Assembly (NCBI GenBank): GCA_016218665.1
Contig: JACRDI010000001.1
Span: 1 to 64,000, forward strand
DNA from: Desulfovibrio sp.
GTDB taxonomy: Bacteria; Desulfobacterota; Desulfovibrionia; Desulfovibrionales; Desulfovibrionaceae
Length of the DNA: 64,000 nucleotides
Reading direction: 5' to 3'
A model generated the notes under the pieces. The model saw nothing but the letters and a program-made list of their open reading frames with translations, was not told the DNA's origin and made no database searches. Position numbers and translations under genes: made by a program. Below are positions 44,296 to 52,542 of this stretch, piece by piece. Numbering within the stretch: the stretch's first letter is position 1; every line of letters starts with the position of its first letter.

Positions 44296-46023
44296 ATGCC
44301 CGAGTTTGACCGCCCCTGGCTGAAGCACTACGACGAGAATGTTCCAAGTTCCCCGCAGCTTAAGGTGCACCCTGTGTTCCAGCTGCTGGACGAGGCCGCC
44401 AACCGCTGGCCCGACCGGCCGGCCGTGGTCTTCCAGAACAGCAGCATCACCTACGCCAAGCTGCGCAAGCTCTCCGGGCTGGTGGCCGCCAATCTCCGCA
44501 AACACGGCCTCAAGCGCGGCGACCGCGTGGCCATCATGCTGCCCAACACCCCGCAGACGGTCATCGCCTACTGGGGCGTGCTGCGCGCGGGCGGCACCGT
44601 GGTCTTCACCAACCCGCTGTACATGGAGACGGAAATCGTCCACCAGTTCAGCGATTCCGGCGCGCGCTTCGTCATCACCCTGGACCTTTTGTGGAACAAG
44701 CTGGAGGCCCTGCGCCCCCAGCTGAAGATCGAAAAATATTTCGTCACCTCCATCGCCGACGCCCTGCGCTTTCCCTTGAGCATGCTCTACAAGCTGCGCG
44801 CCTGGCGCGAGGGGCAGAACCGCAAGGTGCCCTTCGACTCCCAGGAGGTGTTCCCCTGGGCCTCGCTCATGGGCGGGCTGTCCACCTACACCGCGGACGG
44901 CATCATCCCGGAGAAGGACCTGGCGCTTTTGCAGTACACCGGCGGCACCACGGGCCTGGCCAAGGGCTGCATGATCACCCACGCCAACCTGTGCGCCAAC
45001 GCCCTGCAATGCACGGCCATGCTGCCCGGCATGGGCGAGAAGCAGGAGCTCTTCCTGGGCGTGCTGCCCTACTTCCACATCTACGGCCTCACCGTGTGCC
45101 TGAACCTGTGCACCGCGCTGGGGGCCACGCAGATTCCCTTCCCGCGCTACGTGCCGGCGGACGTGCTGAAGACCATCCACAAGGAGAAGCCCACGGTGTT
45201 CCCTGGCGCTCCCTCCGTGTACATTTCGCTCTTGCAGCAGAAGAACGTGGGCACCTACGACCTCTCCTCCATCCGCTACTGCGTGTCCGGCTCGGCCCCC
45301 ATGCCGGTGGAGTGGTTCGAGCAGTTCCGCGAGGCCACGGGCGCGCGCATCTGCGAGGGCTACGGCCTCTCGGAAGCCAGCCCGGTGACGCACATCAACC
45401 CCCTGCACGGCGTGGCCAAGCACGGCTCCATCGGCCTGCCCGTGCCCGGAACCGACGCCAAGATCGTGGACATGGATCTGGGCGGCCCGCCGCTGCCCGC
45501 GGGCAAGCTGGGCGAGCTGGCCGTGCGCGGCCCGCAGGTCATGGCCGGGTACTACAACAAGCCCGACGAGACCGCCGACGTTCTCAGAAACGGCTGGCTC
45601 TACACCGGCGACATCGCCTACATGGACGAGGACGGCTACTTCTTCATCGTGGACCGCAAGAAGGACCTCATCATCAGCGCGGGCTACAACATCTACCCGC
45701 GCGAGATCGACGAGATCCTGCACCAGCACCCCAAGGTGCAGGAGGCCGTGGCCGTGGGCATCCCCTGCGACGCGCGCGGCGAGGTGGTGAAGGTGTACGT
45801 GGTGCCCAAGGCCGGGGAAAAGCCCACCAAGGCCGAGATCATCGGCTTCTGCCGGCAGAAGCTGGCCGGCTACAAGGTGCCGCGCCACGTGGAGTTCCGC
45901 GAGAGCCTGCCCAAGACCATGGTGGGCAAGGTGCTGCGCCGCGCCCTGCGGGCCGAGGAAGCCGAGCGCGCCAAGGCCTGCGGCGTGCCCAAGGTCGTGG
46001 ACGACACCAGTTCCGAGGGCTGA
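44296..46023 (+). CDS. long-chain fatty acid-CoA ligase
   Basis: A 575-residue AMP-binding enzyme: LQYTGGTTGLAKG (P-loop, about residues 214-226), CEGYGLSEASPV, YTGDIAYMDEDGYFFIVDRKKD and the C-terminal Lys in PKTMVGKVLRR. Length and motifs fit FadD-type ligases. Activates fatty acids for lipid use or degradation. ATG after GAGG. Monocistronic, with a strong terminator. Confidence 0.92.
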   Translation: MPEFDRPWLKHYDENVPSSPQLKVHPVFQLLDEAANRWPDRPAVVFQNSSITYAKLRKLSGLVAANLRKHGLKRGDRVAIMLPNTPQTVIAYWGVLRAGGTVVFTNPLYMETEIVHQFSDSGARFVITLDLLWNKLEALRPQLKIEKYFVTSIADALRFPLSMLYKLRAWREGQNRKVPFDSQEVFPWASLMGGLSTYTADGIIPEKDLALLQYTGGTTGLAKGCMITHANLCANALQCTAMLPGMGEKQELFLGVLPYFHIYGLTVCLNLCTALGATQIPFPRYVPADVLKTIHKEKPTVFPGAPSVYISLLQQKNVGTYDLSSIRYCVSGSAPMPVEWFEQFREATGARICEGYGLSEASPVTHINPLHGVAKHGSIGLPVPGTDAKIVDMDLGGPPLPAGKLGELAVRGPQVMAGYYNKPDETADVLRNGWLYTGDIAYMDEDGYFFIVDRKKDLIISAGYNIYPREIDEILHQHPKVQEAVAVGIPCDARGEVVKVYVVPKAGEKPTKAEIIGFCRQKLAGYKVPRHVEFRESLPKTMVGKVLRRALRAEEAERAKACGVPKVVDDTSSEG

Positions 46024-46048
46024 CCCCCTCTCCGGCGCATCCGCCAAG

Positions 46049-46076
46049 GCCCCGTCCCCGGACGGGGCTTTTTTTT
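46049..46076 (+). terminator. terminator of the acyl-CoA ligase gene
   Basis: Stem GCCCCGTCC / GGACGGGGC (46049-46057 and 46060-46068), two-base loop, then eight T. Confidence 0.92.
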
Positions 46077-46154
46077 CGCCCGCGCGAAATGTCACACGCG
46101 CGCCCAGAACGCGTCACCCGGCCATGCCATGGTCCGCCCCGAGGAGGACGCGCC

Positions 46155-46313
46155 ATGCCCAGAACATTCCCGGTCCCTGCCGCGGGCCCTGCCCCCATCA
46201 ACGGCGTCCGCCCGGAAGACCCCGTGCCCGTGGTCCGCTGCGCCCCGCACGACTCGCAGCATGCCGCACGCCTGCGGCAAGGCAACGGGCACAAACGCGC
46301 CCTGGCCGCCTAG
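46155..46313 (+). CDS. small ORF 1 of a tandem set
   Basis: A 52-residue ORF (MPRTFPVPAAG... to HKRALAA) with a strong GAGGAGG site (46141-46147) seven bases before the ATG. Pro/Ala/Arg-rich, no motif. It is the first of three consecutive short ORFs that share a similar ribosome-site/ACGCGCC-ATG leader. Real expression is plausible but unproven. Confidence 0.5.
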   Translation: MPRTFPVPAAGPAPINGVRPEDPVPVVRCAPHDSQHAARLRQGNGHKRALAA

Positions 46314-46337
46314 CCGCGCCAGGAGGAGGATACGCCC

Positions 46338-46529
46338 ATGCTCCGTCTGCTGCCCGCCCCCGCCACGGAAAAAATGCCCCCGCTGCGCGCCCTGCCGCGC
46401 CCTTCGGCCCCGGCCAAGGGCCTGGTGTACACCCTGCTGCGCCACGGCCAGGGCCTGGCCCACGCGGAATGCCTGCGCCGCATGGCCGACCTGCCCCCGA
46501 CGGACGACGGCCCGTTCCAGGCCGCGTAG
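46338..46529 (+). CDS. small ORF 2 of a tandem set
   Basis: A 63-residue ORF with AGGAGGAGGA (46321-46330) before the ATG. The segment VYTLLRHGQGLAHAECLRRM (residues about 30-49) matches the spacing of IYDALRRARGFSHEEATRHL in ORF 3: Tyr, Leu-Arg, Gly, aliphatic/aromatic, His, Glu, Arg. This suggests the two are paralogues. Helical, basic. No known family recognised. Confidence 0.55.
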   Translation: MLRLLPAPATEKMPPLRALPRPSAPAKGLVYTLLRHGQGLAHAECLRRMADLPPTDDGPFQAA

Positions 46530-46630
46530 ACGGTGTAACCCGTCCGGCCGGAGCGCGTCTGTATCATGGCCGGGCGGAAGAATGCCCGCCCGGCGCCCCC
46601 GCGACCACCCAAGCCAAGAGGAACACGCCC

Positions 46631-46795
46631 ATGCCCGATCCGTCCCGGCTCACCGCCACTGCCCACGAGCGTCCCCGTTCCGCCCCGCCCGCCGCACGCA
46701 TCTACGACGCCCTGCGCCGCGCCAGGGGCTTTTCCCACGAGGAAGCCACCCGCCACCTGCGCCGCACCCTCAGGCGCTATTTCCGCGCGGCCTGA
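46631..46795 (+). CDS. small ORF 3 of a tandem set
   Basis: A 54-residue ORF (MPDPSRLTATAHERPRS...), AAGAGGAA site (46616-46623) before the ATG. Its C-terminal half IYDALRRARGFSHEEATRHLRRTLRRYFRAA is a strongly basic helix related to ORF 2. Possibly a nucleic-acid- or membrane-binding peptide; this is inference from charge only. Confidence 0.55.
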   Translation: MPDPSRLTATAHERPRSAPPAARIYDALRRARGFSHEEATRHLRRTLRRYFRAA

Positions 46796-46866
46796 TCGTT
46801 GCCCTTTGTTTGCCGGGGCGGCCACCGGGCTTGGCTGCCGCACCTGGCTGTGGCCCGATCGGCGAC

Positions 46867-46932
46867 CAGGGCGACGGCCCGGTCGACGGCCCGGTCGGCG
46901 GCCCTGTCGACACCTCGGTCGACGGCCAGGCC
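46867..46932. repeat. degenerate 12-bp tandem repeat
   Basis: GACGGCCCGGTC-type units repeat about five times (GCGACGGCCCGGTC, GACGGCCCGGTC, GGCGGCCCTGTC, GACACCTCGGTC, GACGGCCAGG). It lies in the 290-bp gap after small ORF 3, which otherwise shows no gene. Confidence 0.7.
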
Positions 46933-46989
46933 CAGGCCTGATTCCCGCGCAATGCCCTTCCCCGGCCGGCTGCACCGGGCCAACGCACG

Positions 46990-47026
46990 AAAAAAGGGCG
47001 GCCCCCGCGTGGTGCGGAAGCCGCCC
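46990..47026 (-). terminator. terminator of the cyclophilin gene
   Basis: Minus strand stem GGGCGGC / GCCGCCC (arms 46996-47002 and 47020-47026), then a run of T (A run 46990-46995), about 60 bp after the stop. Confidence 0.75.
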
Positions 47027-47085
47027 TGTCATGGCGCGCAAGGAATCCGGTCCGGCGGAGGGGCCGCCGGTCCGGCCGGGGAGTC

Positions 47086-47685
47086 CTACTGGGAAATGAT
47101 GCTGGCCTTCTTGATGATGACCGGCTGGGTGGGCACGTCGTCGAACATGCCCTTGCGGCCGGTCTGCACGCCCTTGATCTCGTCCACCACGCGCTTGCCG
47201 TCCACCACCACGCCGAACACGGCGTAGCCCCAGCCGTCGGCGGTCTTGCTGCGGTGATCCAGGAAGCGGTTCTCCTTCACGTTGATGAAGAACTGGGCCG
47301 AGGCCGAGTGCGGGTCGGAGGTGCGGGCCATGGCCACGGAGTACAGCGTGTTCTTGAGCCCGTTGTCGGCCTCGTTCTTGATGGGCTGGCCCGTGGGCTT
47401 CTCGCGCATGTTCACGTCGAAGCCGCCGCCCTGGATCATGAAGCTGTTGATGACGCGGTGGAAGATGGTGCCGTCGTAGTGGCCGCTCTTCACGTAGGAA
47501 AGGAAGTTGGCCACGGTGGCCGGGGCTTTGTCCTTGAACAGTTCCAGCACGATGTCGCCCTTGCTGGTCTCCAGCTTCACCAGGATCTTGCCGGGGGCGG
47601 GGGCCGCGGTATTCTGGGCCAGAGCGGGCACGGCCAGGGCCAGCACGAGGCCCAGGGCCAGGAAGAGACGGAAGATGCGCTGCAT
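47086..47685 (-). CDS. periplasmic peptidyl-prolyl cis-trans isomerase (cyclophilin)
   Basis: A 199-residue protein: ATG 47685 after AAGGAG, signal peptide to about residue 23 (ALAQ). The cyclophilin domain has [13 protein letters not shown], the [10 protein letters not shown] motif and GYAVFG. Catalyses proline isomerisation in the periplasm. A longer reading from 47799 lacks a signal at its start. Confidence 0.93.
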   Translation of the reverse strand: MQRIFRLFLALGLVLALAVPALAQNTAAPAPGKILVKLETSKGDIVLELFKDKAPATVANFLSYVKSGHYDGTIFHRVINSFMIQGGGFDVNMREKPTGQPIKNEADNGLKNTLYSVAMARTSDPHSASAQFFINVKENRFLDHRSKTADGWGYAVFGVVVDGKRVVDEIKGVQTGRKGMFDDVPTQPVIIKKASIISQ

Positions 47686-47854
47686 GGGGGTCTCCTTGGT
47701 TGTTGCGGATGCGTCGCGGTGCGTTGCCCGCGCTGCACGGCTTTTAACAGACCCCGGCCCGCAGGGCAACGTTCCCAAAGCACCGCCGCCCGTTGCCACC
47801 GCCGCGCCGATGCGCTAGCATGGCAGCAATCGCCCACACTCCCCGGAGGCCGCC

Positions 47855-48709
47855 ATGCCCACCATCGCCGCCCGGAAGCCCCTTGCCGCAGCCCTGGTGC
47901 TGTTCGCTCTTGTTTTGCACGCCGGGCCCAGCCTGGCCGATGACGCCGCCGAACCCGCCGCCGAGCCTGCGCAGGAGCGGGCCATGGCCCAGCCCCCGCT
48001 GCGGCATCTGCTGGTGAAGGCCATCGGCGAGGGCGCCAACGCCCAGGAGGCCGAGGGGCAGTTGCGGCGCAACGCCCGCGAACTGGCCGTGCAGCACCTG
48101 CAGGCCATCGGCGGCGAGCGGGCCCTGGCCCAGGGGCCGGAGGCCGTGCGCCTGGCCAGCATCAAGCACTTCCCGCAGTTGGGCTTCGGCCCCGCGCGCG
48201 TGGTGGGCCTCGTGGAGTTCCGCCTGCGCGGTCTGCCCTCCCCCGCTCCCAAGGACTCGCCGCTGCTGGACCTGCGCGCCACTGTCTCCGGCAGAAACCT
48301 GACCATCGAGGCCGACCGTGCCTGCGAGGCCGTGGTGGCCTATGCCCCGTCCAAGGCCGGGGAAACGGAGTACCTCCCCGGCGGGACGCGCTCCTTCCGC
48401 CTCCGCCCCGGGCGCGTACTGCAGACGTCCACCCCTCCCGGCGGCGTGGCCCTGGGCGTGCTGGCCTGCACAGGCGGCCTCAGCATGCCGGTCAACCCGC
48501 TTACCTTTGACGATGCGCAGACCAGGGCCCGCGAAGGCCGCCCCCGCCCCTCGCAAGTGGAAGGCGTGGTGTCCGACTGCGTGCTGCTGGACCTGGACGG
48601 GACAGGGCGCGAGCGGGCGCTGCGCCTCAAGGGCGCGCAGGCTCCGGTGAACATGAGCGGCGCGGCGGGGCGGGAATCCGGCCTGCCCGTGCCCAATACC
48701 GCGCCCTAG
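47855..48709 (+). CDS. hypothetical exported protein
   Basis: A 284-residue protein with a signal peptide (MPTIAARKPLAAALVLFALVL; cleavage after LADD region). Ala/Arg/Pro-rich without recognisable motif; KAIGEGANAQEAEGQLRRNARELAVQHLQ is helical and a beta-rich C-terminal half has DCVLLDLDG. ATG after GGAGG. 21 bp before the CHASE2 cyclase, perhaps an outer partner of that sensor. Confidence 0.7.
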   Translation: MPTIAARKPLAAALVLFALVLHAGPSLADDAAEPAAEPAQERAMAQPPLRHLLVKAIGEGANAQEAEGQLRRNARELAVQHLQAIGGERALAQGPEAVRLASIKHFPQLGFGPARVVGLVEFRLRGLPSPAPKDSPLLDLRATVSGRNLTIEADRACEAVVAYAPSKAGETEYLPGGTRSFRLRPGRVLQTSTPPGGVALGVLACTGGLSMPVNPLTFDDAQTRAREGRPRPSQVEGVVSDCVLLDLDGTGRERALRLKGAQAPVNMSGAAGRESGLPVPNTAP

Positions 48710-48730
48710 CGGCACTGGCGGGAGGGGGGC

Positions 48731-50743
48731 ATGGCTGGCGGCGCGCGGCGAATATCCCCGCAGGGACGGGCGCTGCTGGCGGCGCTGGGAACGCTCTGCG
48801 CCCTGTGGCTGGCCATGCTGCTGTTCCCCCTGCCCTTCGAGCGCCTGGAGCTGGCCGCCTTCGACCTGCGGCTGCGCCTGGCCCCGCGCCCCCTGCCCAG
48901 CCCGGACGTGGTGCTGGTGGACATCGACGACGCCACGTTGCAGCGCTTCGGTTCCTGGCCCCTGCCGCGCTCCGTCCACGCCCGCGCCCTGGACGCCCTG
49001 ACCCGTTGCGGGGTGTCGGTTGTGGCGTACGACATCGTCTTCAGAGGTCCGGCCCAGGGGCAAGACGGCCCCGCCCAGGACGCCGCGCTGGAGGCGGCCA
49101 TGGCGCGCAGCGGCCGCGTGGTGCTGCCCGTAGGCGTGGCCTTGGCCCGCGATGCCGATGTGCTGCGCCTGGAGCCGGAGCCCGACGACCTGCCCCTGCT
49201 GCCCTCGCTGCTGTCGCCGGGAGCGCTGCACGTGCCGGCGCTTCTGCAGGCCGAGCGCAGCGTGGCCCCTGCGGCGCGCTTCTCCGGCCGGGCCCTTGGG
49301 CTGGGGCACATCGCCGCCCTGCCCGAGGCCGACGGCGCGTACCGCCGCATGCCTCTTTTCGTCGGCTTCCAGGGCCGGCTGCTCCCGGCGCTTTCCCTTG
49401 CCGCCGTGCTGCGCCACCTGGAGGGCAGACGCGAGGCCGAAATTGATGCCAGAATTGGTGCCACAATTAGTGTCGGGCCCGGCGGCACGGACATCTCCTG
49501 GAACGGCAAGACGCTGCGCATCCCCACCAGCGCCGACGCGACGCTCTGGGTGAACCCCGCCGCCGCCTGGGGCCGGGGCTTCTGGCACCTGTCCTATGTC
49601 GAGCTCATCGACGCGGCCGAATCCGGCGACGCGACGCGCCTGGCCTTCCTGCGGCAGGGGCTGGAGGGCAAGATCGCCCTCGTGGCCCTGGCGGCCTCGG
49701 GCACCACGGACATCAAGGCCACGGCCCTCTCCCCGGCCGAGCCCCTGGCCACCCTGCACGCCAACCTCATGAGCCAGCTGCTCACCGGGGCAAACCTGCG
49801 CGCGGCTCCGGCCTGGGCGTCCTGGATCTTTGCCGGCGCGTTCCTCGCCCTGGCGGGGCTGGCGTTCCTGCGGCTGCCGGTGCGGCGCTTCCTGCTCGCT
49901 GGAGCGGGGCTGGTGCTGGCCTGCCCCGCCGTGAACACCGGCCTGTTCGCCACCTTCGGGCTGCCCCTGGCCATGGCCGGGCCGACCCTGTCCACGGCCG
50001 CCGCCGTGCTGGCCCTGCTGGGCCATTCCCTGCTGCGCACCGCGCGCGAGGCCGCCCGCCAGCGCCGCATGCTGGAGGCCTACTTCTCCCCCTCCATCGC
50101 CGCGCAGATCATGGAATCCGGCGAGGACATCATGGCCGGCCGCAGCGTGGACCTCACCGTGCTCTTCGCGGACATCTCCGGCTTCACCGCCATGAGCGAC
50201 CACATGGAGCCCGCCGAGGTGCAGCGCCTGCTGGGCGAATACTTCGAGGAGATGACGGCCTGCGTGTTCCGCAACCAGGGCGCGGTGGACAAGTTCATGG
50301 GCGACGGGCTCATGGCCTTTTTCGGCTACCCCGAGACCGAGGGCCTGGACAGCGCGGAGAACGCACGGCGCTCCGCCCTGGGCGGGGTGCGGGCCGCCGT
50401 GGAAATGCAGGCCTCCCTGGCCGGACTGAACCGCCGCTGGAAGTCCCAGGGCCGCCCGCAGCTGGCCATCCGCATCGGGCTGCACACCGGCCACGCCATC
50501 GTGGGCGACATGGGCTCGCGCACGCGGCGGGAGTTCTCGCTCCTTGGCCGCAACGTGAACCTGGCGCAACGGCTGGAGGGCGCGGCCCCGGTGGGCGGCA
50601 TCCTCGTCAGCGCGCGCACGGCGGCGCTGGTGGGCGGGCATTTCCCTTTACAGCCGGTTGGCCCGCTCAGGCTCAAGGGGTTTGATCAGGAGGAGGAGGC
50701 CCTGACCGTGGACCTGCCCGGCCAGGAAGGGGCCGGAGGCTAG
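48731..50743 (+). CDS. CHASE2-domain adenylate/guanylate cyclase
   Basis: A 670-residue protein. One membrane segment near residues 14-35, then a CHASE2 extracytoplasmic domain (about 40-345, DVVLVDIDDATLQRFG), three membrane segments (about 355-440), and a class III cyclase domain (about 465-640). Its metal aspartates lie in LFADISGFTAMSD and DKFMGDGLMAFFG, with the LGRNVNLAQRLE end. Makes a cyclic nucleotide in answer to an external signal. A 36-bp AT-rich repeat lies in the CHASE2 region. Confidence 0.88.
   Translation: MAGGARRISPQGRALLAALGTLCALWLAMLLFPLPFERLELAAFDLRLRLAPRPLPSPDVVLVDIDDATLQRFGSWPLPRSVHARALDALTRCGVSVVAYDIVFRGPAQGQDGPAQDAALEAAMARSGRVVLPVGVALARDADVLRLEPEPDDLPLLPSLLSPGALHVPALLQAERSVAPAARFSGRALGLGHIAALPEADGAYRRMPLFVGFQGRLLPALSLAAVLRHLEGRREAEIDARIGATISVGPGGTDISWNGKTLRIPTSADATLWVNPAAAWGRGFWHLSYVELIDAAESGDATRLAFLRQGLEGKIALVALAASGTTDIKATALSPAEPLATLHANLMSQLLTGANLRAAPAWASWIFAGAFLALAGLAFLRLPVRRFLLAGAGLVLACPAVNTGLFATFGLPLAMAGPTLSTAAAVLALLGHSLLRTAREAARQRRMLEAYFSPSIAAQIMESGEDIMAGRSVDLTVLFADISGFTAMSDHMEPAEVQRLLGEYFEEMTACVFRNQGAVDKFMGDGLMAFFGYPETEGLDSAENARRSALGGVRAAVEMQASLAGLNRRWKSQGRPQLAIRIGLHTGHAIVGDMGSRTRREFSLLGRNVNLAQRLEGAAPVGGILVSARTAALVGGHFPLQPVGPLRLKGFDQEEEALTVDLPGQEGAGG
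49441..49476. repeat. AT-rich 12-bp tandem repeat inside the cyclase gene
   Basis: AATTGATGCCAG, AATTGGTGCCAC, AATTAGTGTCGG: three consecutive in-frame units encoding IDAR-IGAT-ISVG. AT content contrasts strongly with the surrounding coding DNA. Confidence 0.75.
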
Positions 50744-52137
50744 CGGCCGTTGCGGAAGTCAAGGGCGGCGCGCACGAAGGCCGTGGCCCAGTGGGGCGCA
50801 CCCAGGGCGTGGATGTGCGTGTACGAGGCGAAGGTGCGGTCCGAGAGCAGGCCGTCGCGCCCGGAGAGCATGCCGTGGCCGCGCAGCATCTTCAGGGCCA
50901 GGGGCGGCAGGGCCGCGGCGGAGCTTGGCTCGGTGCAGGCGGAGTAGTGGAACTCGTGCCCGGCCACATGCGCGCCAAGCGGATGGAAGGGATTCTCGGC
51001 CTCCACCAGGGCCTCCACGTAGCCCAGGCCCTGGGGCCGGGGGCACAGCCGCGTGGACACGGGGAACACCCCGGCCAGTTCGTGCTCGCCGCCAGGCAGC
51101 AGCAGGCTGCAGCACAAATACATGAACCCGCCGCACTCGGCGTAGATGGGCAGGCCCGACTGCGCAAGGGCGCGCACGTGCGCGCGCACGCCTGCGTTGG
51201 CCGAAAGCTTCTCCGCCTGCGTTTCCGGAAAGCCGCCGCCCAGGTACAGGCCGTCGAGCTGCGGCCAGGGCTCGCCCGAGAGCAGGCTCACGCGCTCAAG
51301 CCTTGCGCCGGCGCGCTCAAGCGCCTCCAGATTCTCCGGGTAGTAGAACCACAGGGCGGCGTCGTGCACGTAGCCGATGACCGGGGCCTCGGTCTCCGCG
51401 CACACCGGCACGGGCCAGGGCACCGGCCCGGCGGGAGCAGGTTCCGCTACGGCGCGCGCCATGTCCAGCACCCGATCCACGTCCACCCAGCCCTCGATGA
51501 CGTCGGCGATGGCGTCGAGGGAGGCCTCGCGGTCCGCGTGCTCCTGGTCGGAAACGAGGCCCATGTGCCGCTCGGGGATGGGGTTGGCGGCCATTTTAGG
51601 CAGGCAGCCCAGCACCGGCACGCCGGCAAGCTCCTCGATGCACTGCCGGAGGATGGCCCGGTGGCGCTCCCCGGCCGTGCGGTTCAGGATGACCCCGGCC
51701 AGGTTCAGCCCGGGCTCGAAGGCCTTGCACCCGGCCACAACGGCCGCGGCGGTGCGCGTCATCTTGGTGGCGTCGAGCACGAGGACGACCGGCGCGTCCA
51801 GCTGGCGCGCCAGTTCGGCCGTGGAGCAGGTGCCCTCGCGGTCCTTGCCGTCGAACAGGCCGCGGTTGCCTTCGATGAGGGAAATGTCGAACCCGGACGC
51901 CTTTTCCTGGAACAGGGCGGCCACGGTGGCGCGCGGGAGCAGGAAGGGATCGAGGTTGCAGGCCGTTGAGCGGGCCGCGTGGGAGAGCCAGGAGGCGTCG
52001 ATGTAGTCCGGCCCCTTCTTGAAGGGGCGGACAGCGCGGCCCCGGCGGGAGAAGGCGCGGCACAGGCCTATGGAGACGAAGGTCTTGCCCGAGCCGCCGG
52101 AGAGTCCGGCCAGGATGATGCGGGGGAAGTTGGTCAT
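50740..52137 (-). CDS. cbiA: cobyrinate a,c-diamide synthase-type amidotransferase (possible siroheme amidase DsrN)
   Basis: A 465-residue protein: ATP-binding AGLSGGSGKTFVSIGL (residues about 10-25), FKKGPDYIDASWLS, and a C-terminal class I glutamine amidotransferase domain with Cys in YAECGGFMYL and late HEFHYS. Classical function: two amidations of cobyrinate. Beside dsrABD it fits DsrN, which amidates siroheme to siro-amide for sulfite reductase. Start 52137 lies about 40 bp beyond a terminator, so it may be expressed separately. The stop overlaps the convergent cyclase by four bases. Confidence 0.88.
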   Translation of the reverse strand: MTNFPRIILAGLSGGSGKTFVSIGLCRAFSRRGRAVRPFKKGPDYIDASWLSHAARSTACNLDPFLLPRATVAALFQEKASGFDISLIEGNRGLFDGKDREGTCSTAELARQLDAPVVLVLDATKMTRTAAAVVAGCKAFEPGLNLAGVILNRTAGERHRAILRQCIEELAGVPVLGCLPKMAANPIPERHMGLVSDQEHADREASLDAIADVIEGWVDVDRVLDMARAVAEPAPAGPVPWPVPVCAETEAPVIGYVHDAALWFYYPENLEALERAGARLERVSLLSGEPWPQLDGLYLGGGFPETQAEKLSANAGVRAHVRALAQSGLPIYAECGGFMYLCCSLLLPGGEHELAGVFPVSTRLCPRPQGLGYVEALVEAENPFHPLGAHVAGHEFHYSACTEPSSAAALPPLALKMLRGHGMLSGRDGLLSDRTFASYTHIHALGAPHWATAFVRAALDFRNGR

Positions 52138-52176
52138 TGTTCCTGGCCCGTACTGAAAATCAATGCCCCGGCAACG

Positions 52177-52207
52177 AGAAAAGCCTTGCCCAGATTCTGG
52201 GCAAGGC
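52177..52207 (-). terminator. terminator after dsrD
   Basis: Minus strand GCCTTGCCCAGA-A-TCTGGGCAAGGC, a perfect 12-bp stem, then TTTTCTC. Ends about 30 bp after dsrD. Confidence 0.85.
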
Positions 52208-52235
52208 CCTCTCGAACCGTCGGAAACGGGAGAGA

Positions 52236-52478
52236 CTAGTCCTCGCCGTCGGCGTGCTTGCCGGCGCCGGTCAGACCATACATGGTGGTGCTGCCGGAGG
52301 ACCAGAACACGAGGATCTCCTCGTTGACCATCTGGGTGAGGATCTTCTTCACATCGCGGCCCTTCTCATCCGGGAAGAGGGCGGTGAAGTCGTTGAAGTA
52401 GAACTTGCTCTTGGACTTGGCTTTCGAGTTGATGAACTCGATGATTTTGCCCTTGGCTTCTTCGTAAACGAGCGCCAT
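52236..52478 (-). CDS. dsrD: dissimilatory sulfite reductase-associated protein DsrD
   Basis: An 80-residue protein: EEAKGKIIEFINSKAKSK, FYFNDFTALFPD, winged-helix-like, then YGLTGAGKHA. DsrD is an activator of DsrAB found only in sulfate reducers. Start MALVYEEAK after AGGGG. Separated from dsrB by a strong stem-loop (52500-52527) and followed by a terminator. Confidence 0.95.
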   Translation of the reverse strand: MALVYEEAKGKIIEFINSKAKSKSKFYFNDFTALFPDEKGRDVKKILTQMVNEEILVFWSSGSTTMYGLTGAGKHADGED

Positions 52479-52499
52479 GGTGATGCCCCTTTTTGTGGT

Positions 52500-52527
52500 A
52501 AGGGCGCGGGGATGATCCCCGCGCCCT
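52500..52527 (-). promoter_or_regulatory. stem-loop between dsrB and dsrD
   Basis: AGGGCGCGGGGA / TCCCCGCGCCCT, a perfect 12-bp stem with three-base loop. No T-run follows. Could stabilise dsrAB mRNA or lower dsrD level by processing or partial termination. Confidence 0.6.
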
Positions 52528-52542
52528 GTTTGTTCCTAATGA

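Noticed and set aside
46049-47026. A toxin-antitoxin or CRISPR-like interpretation of the small-ORF region
   Set aside because: No toxin motif, no spaced direct repeats; only small paralogous ORFs and a degenerate 12-bp repeat.
47744-50641. Minus-strand frame of 965 codons opposite the exported protein and cyclase
   Set aside because: Shadow composition; the cyclase on plus has catalytic motifs.
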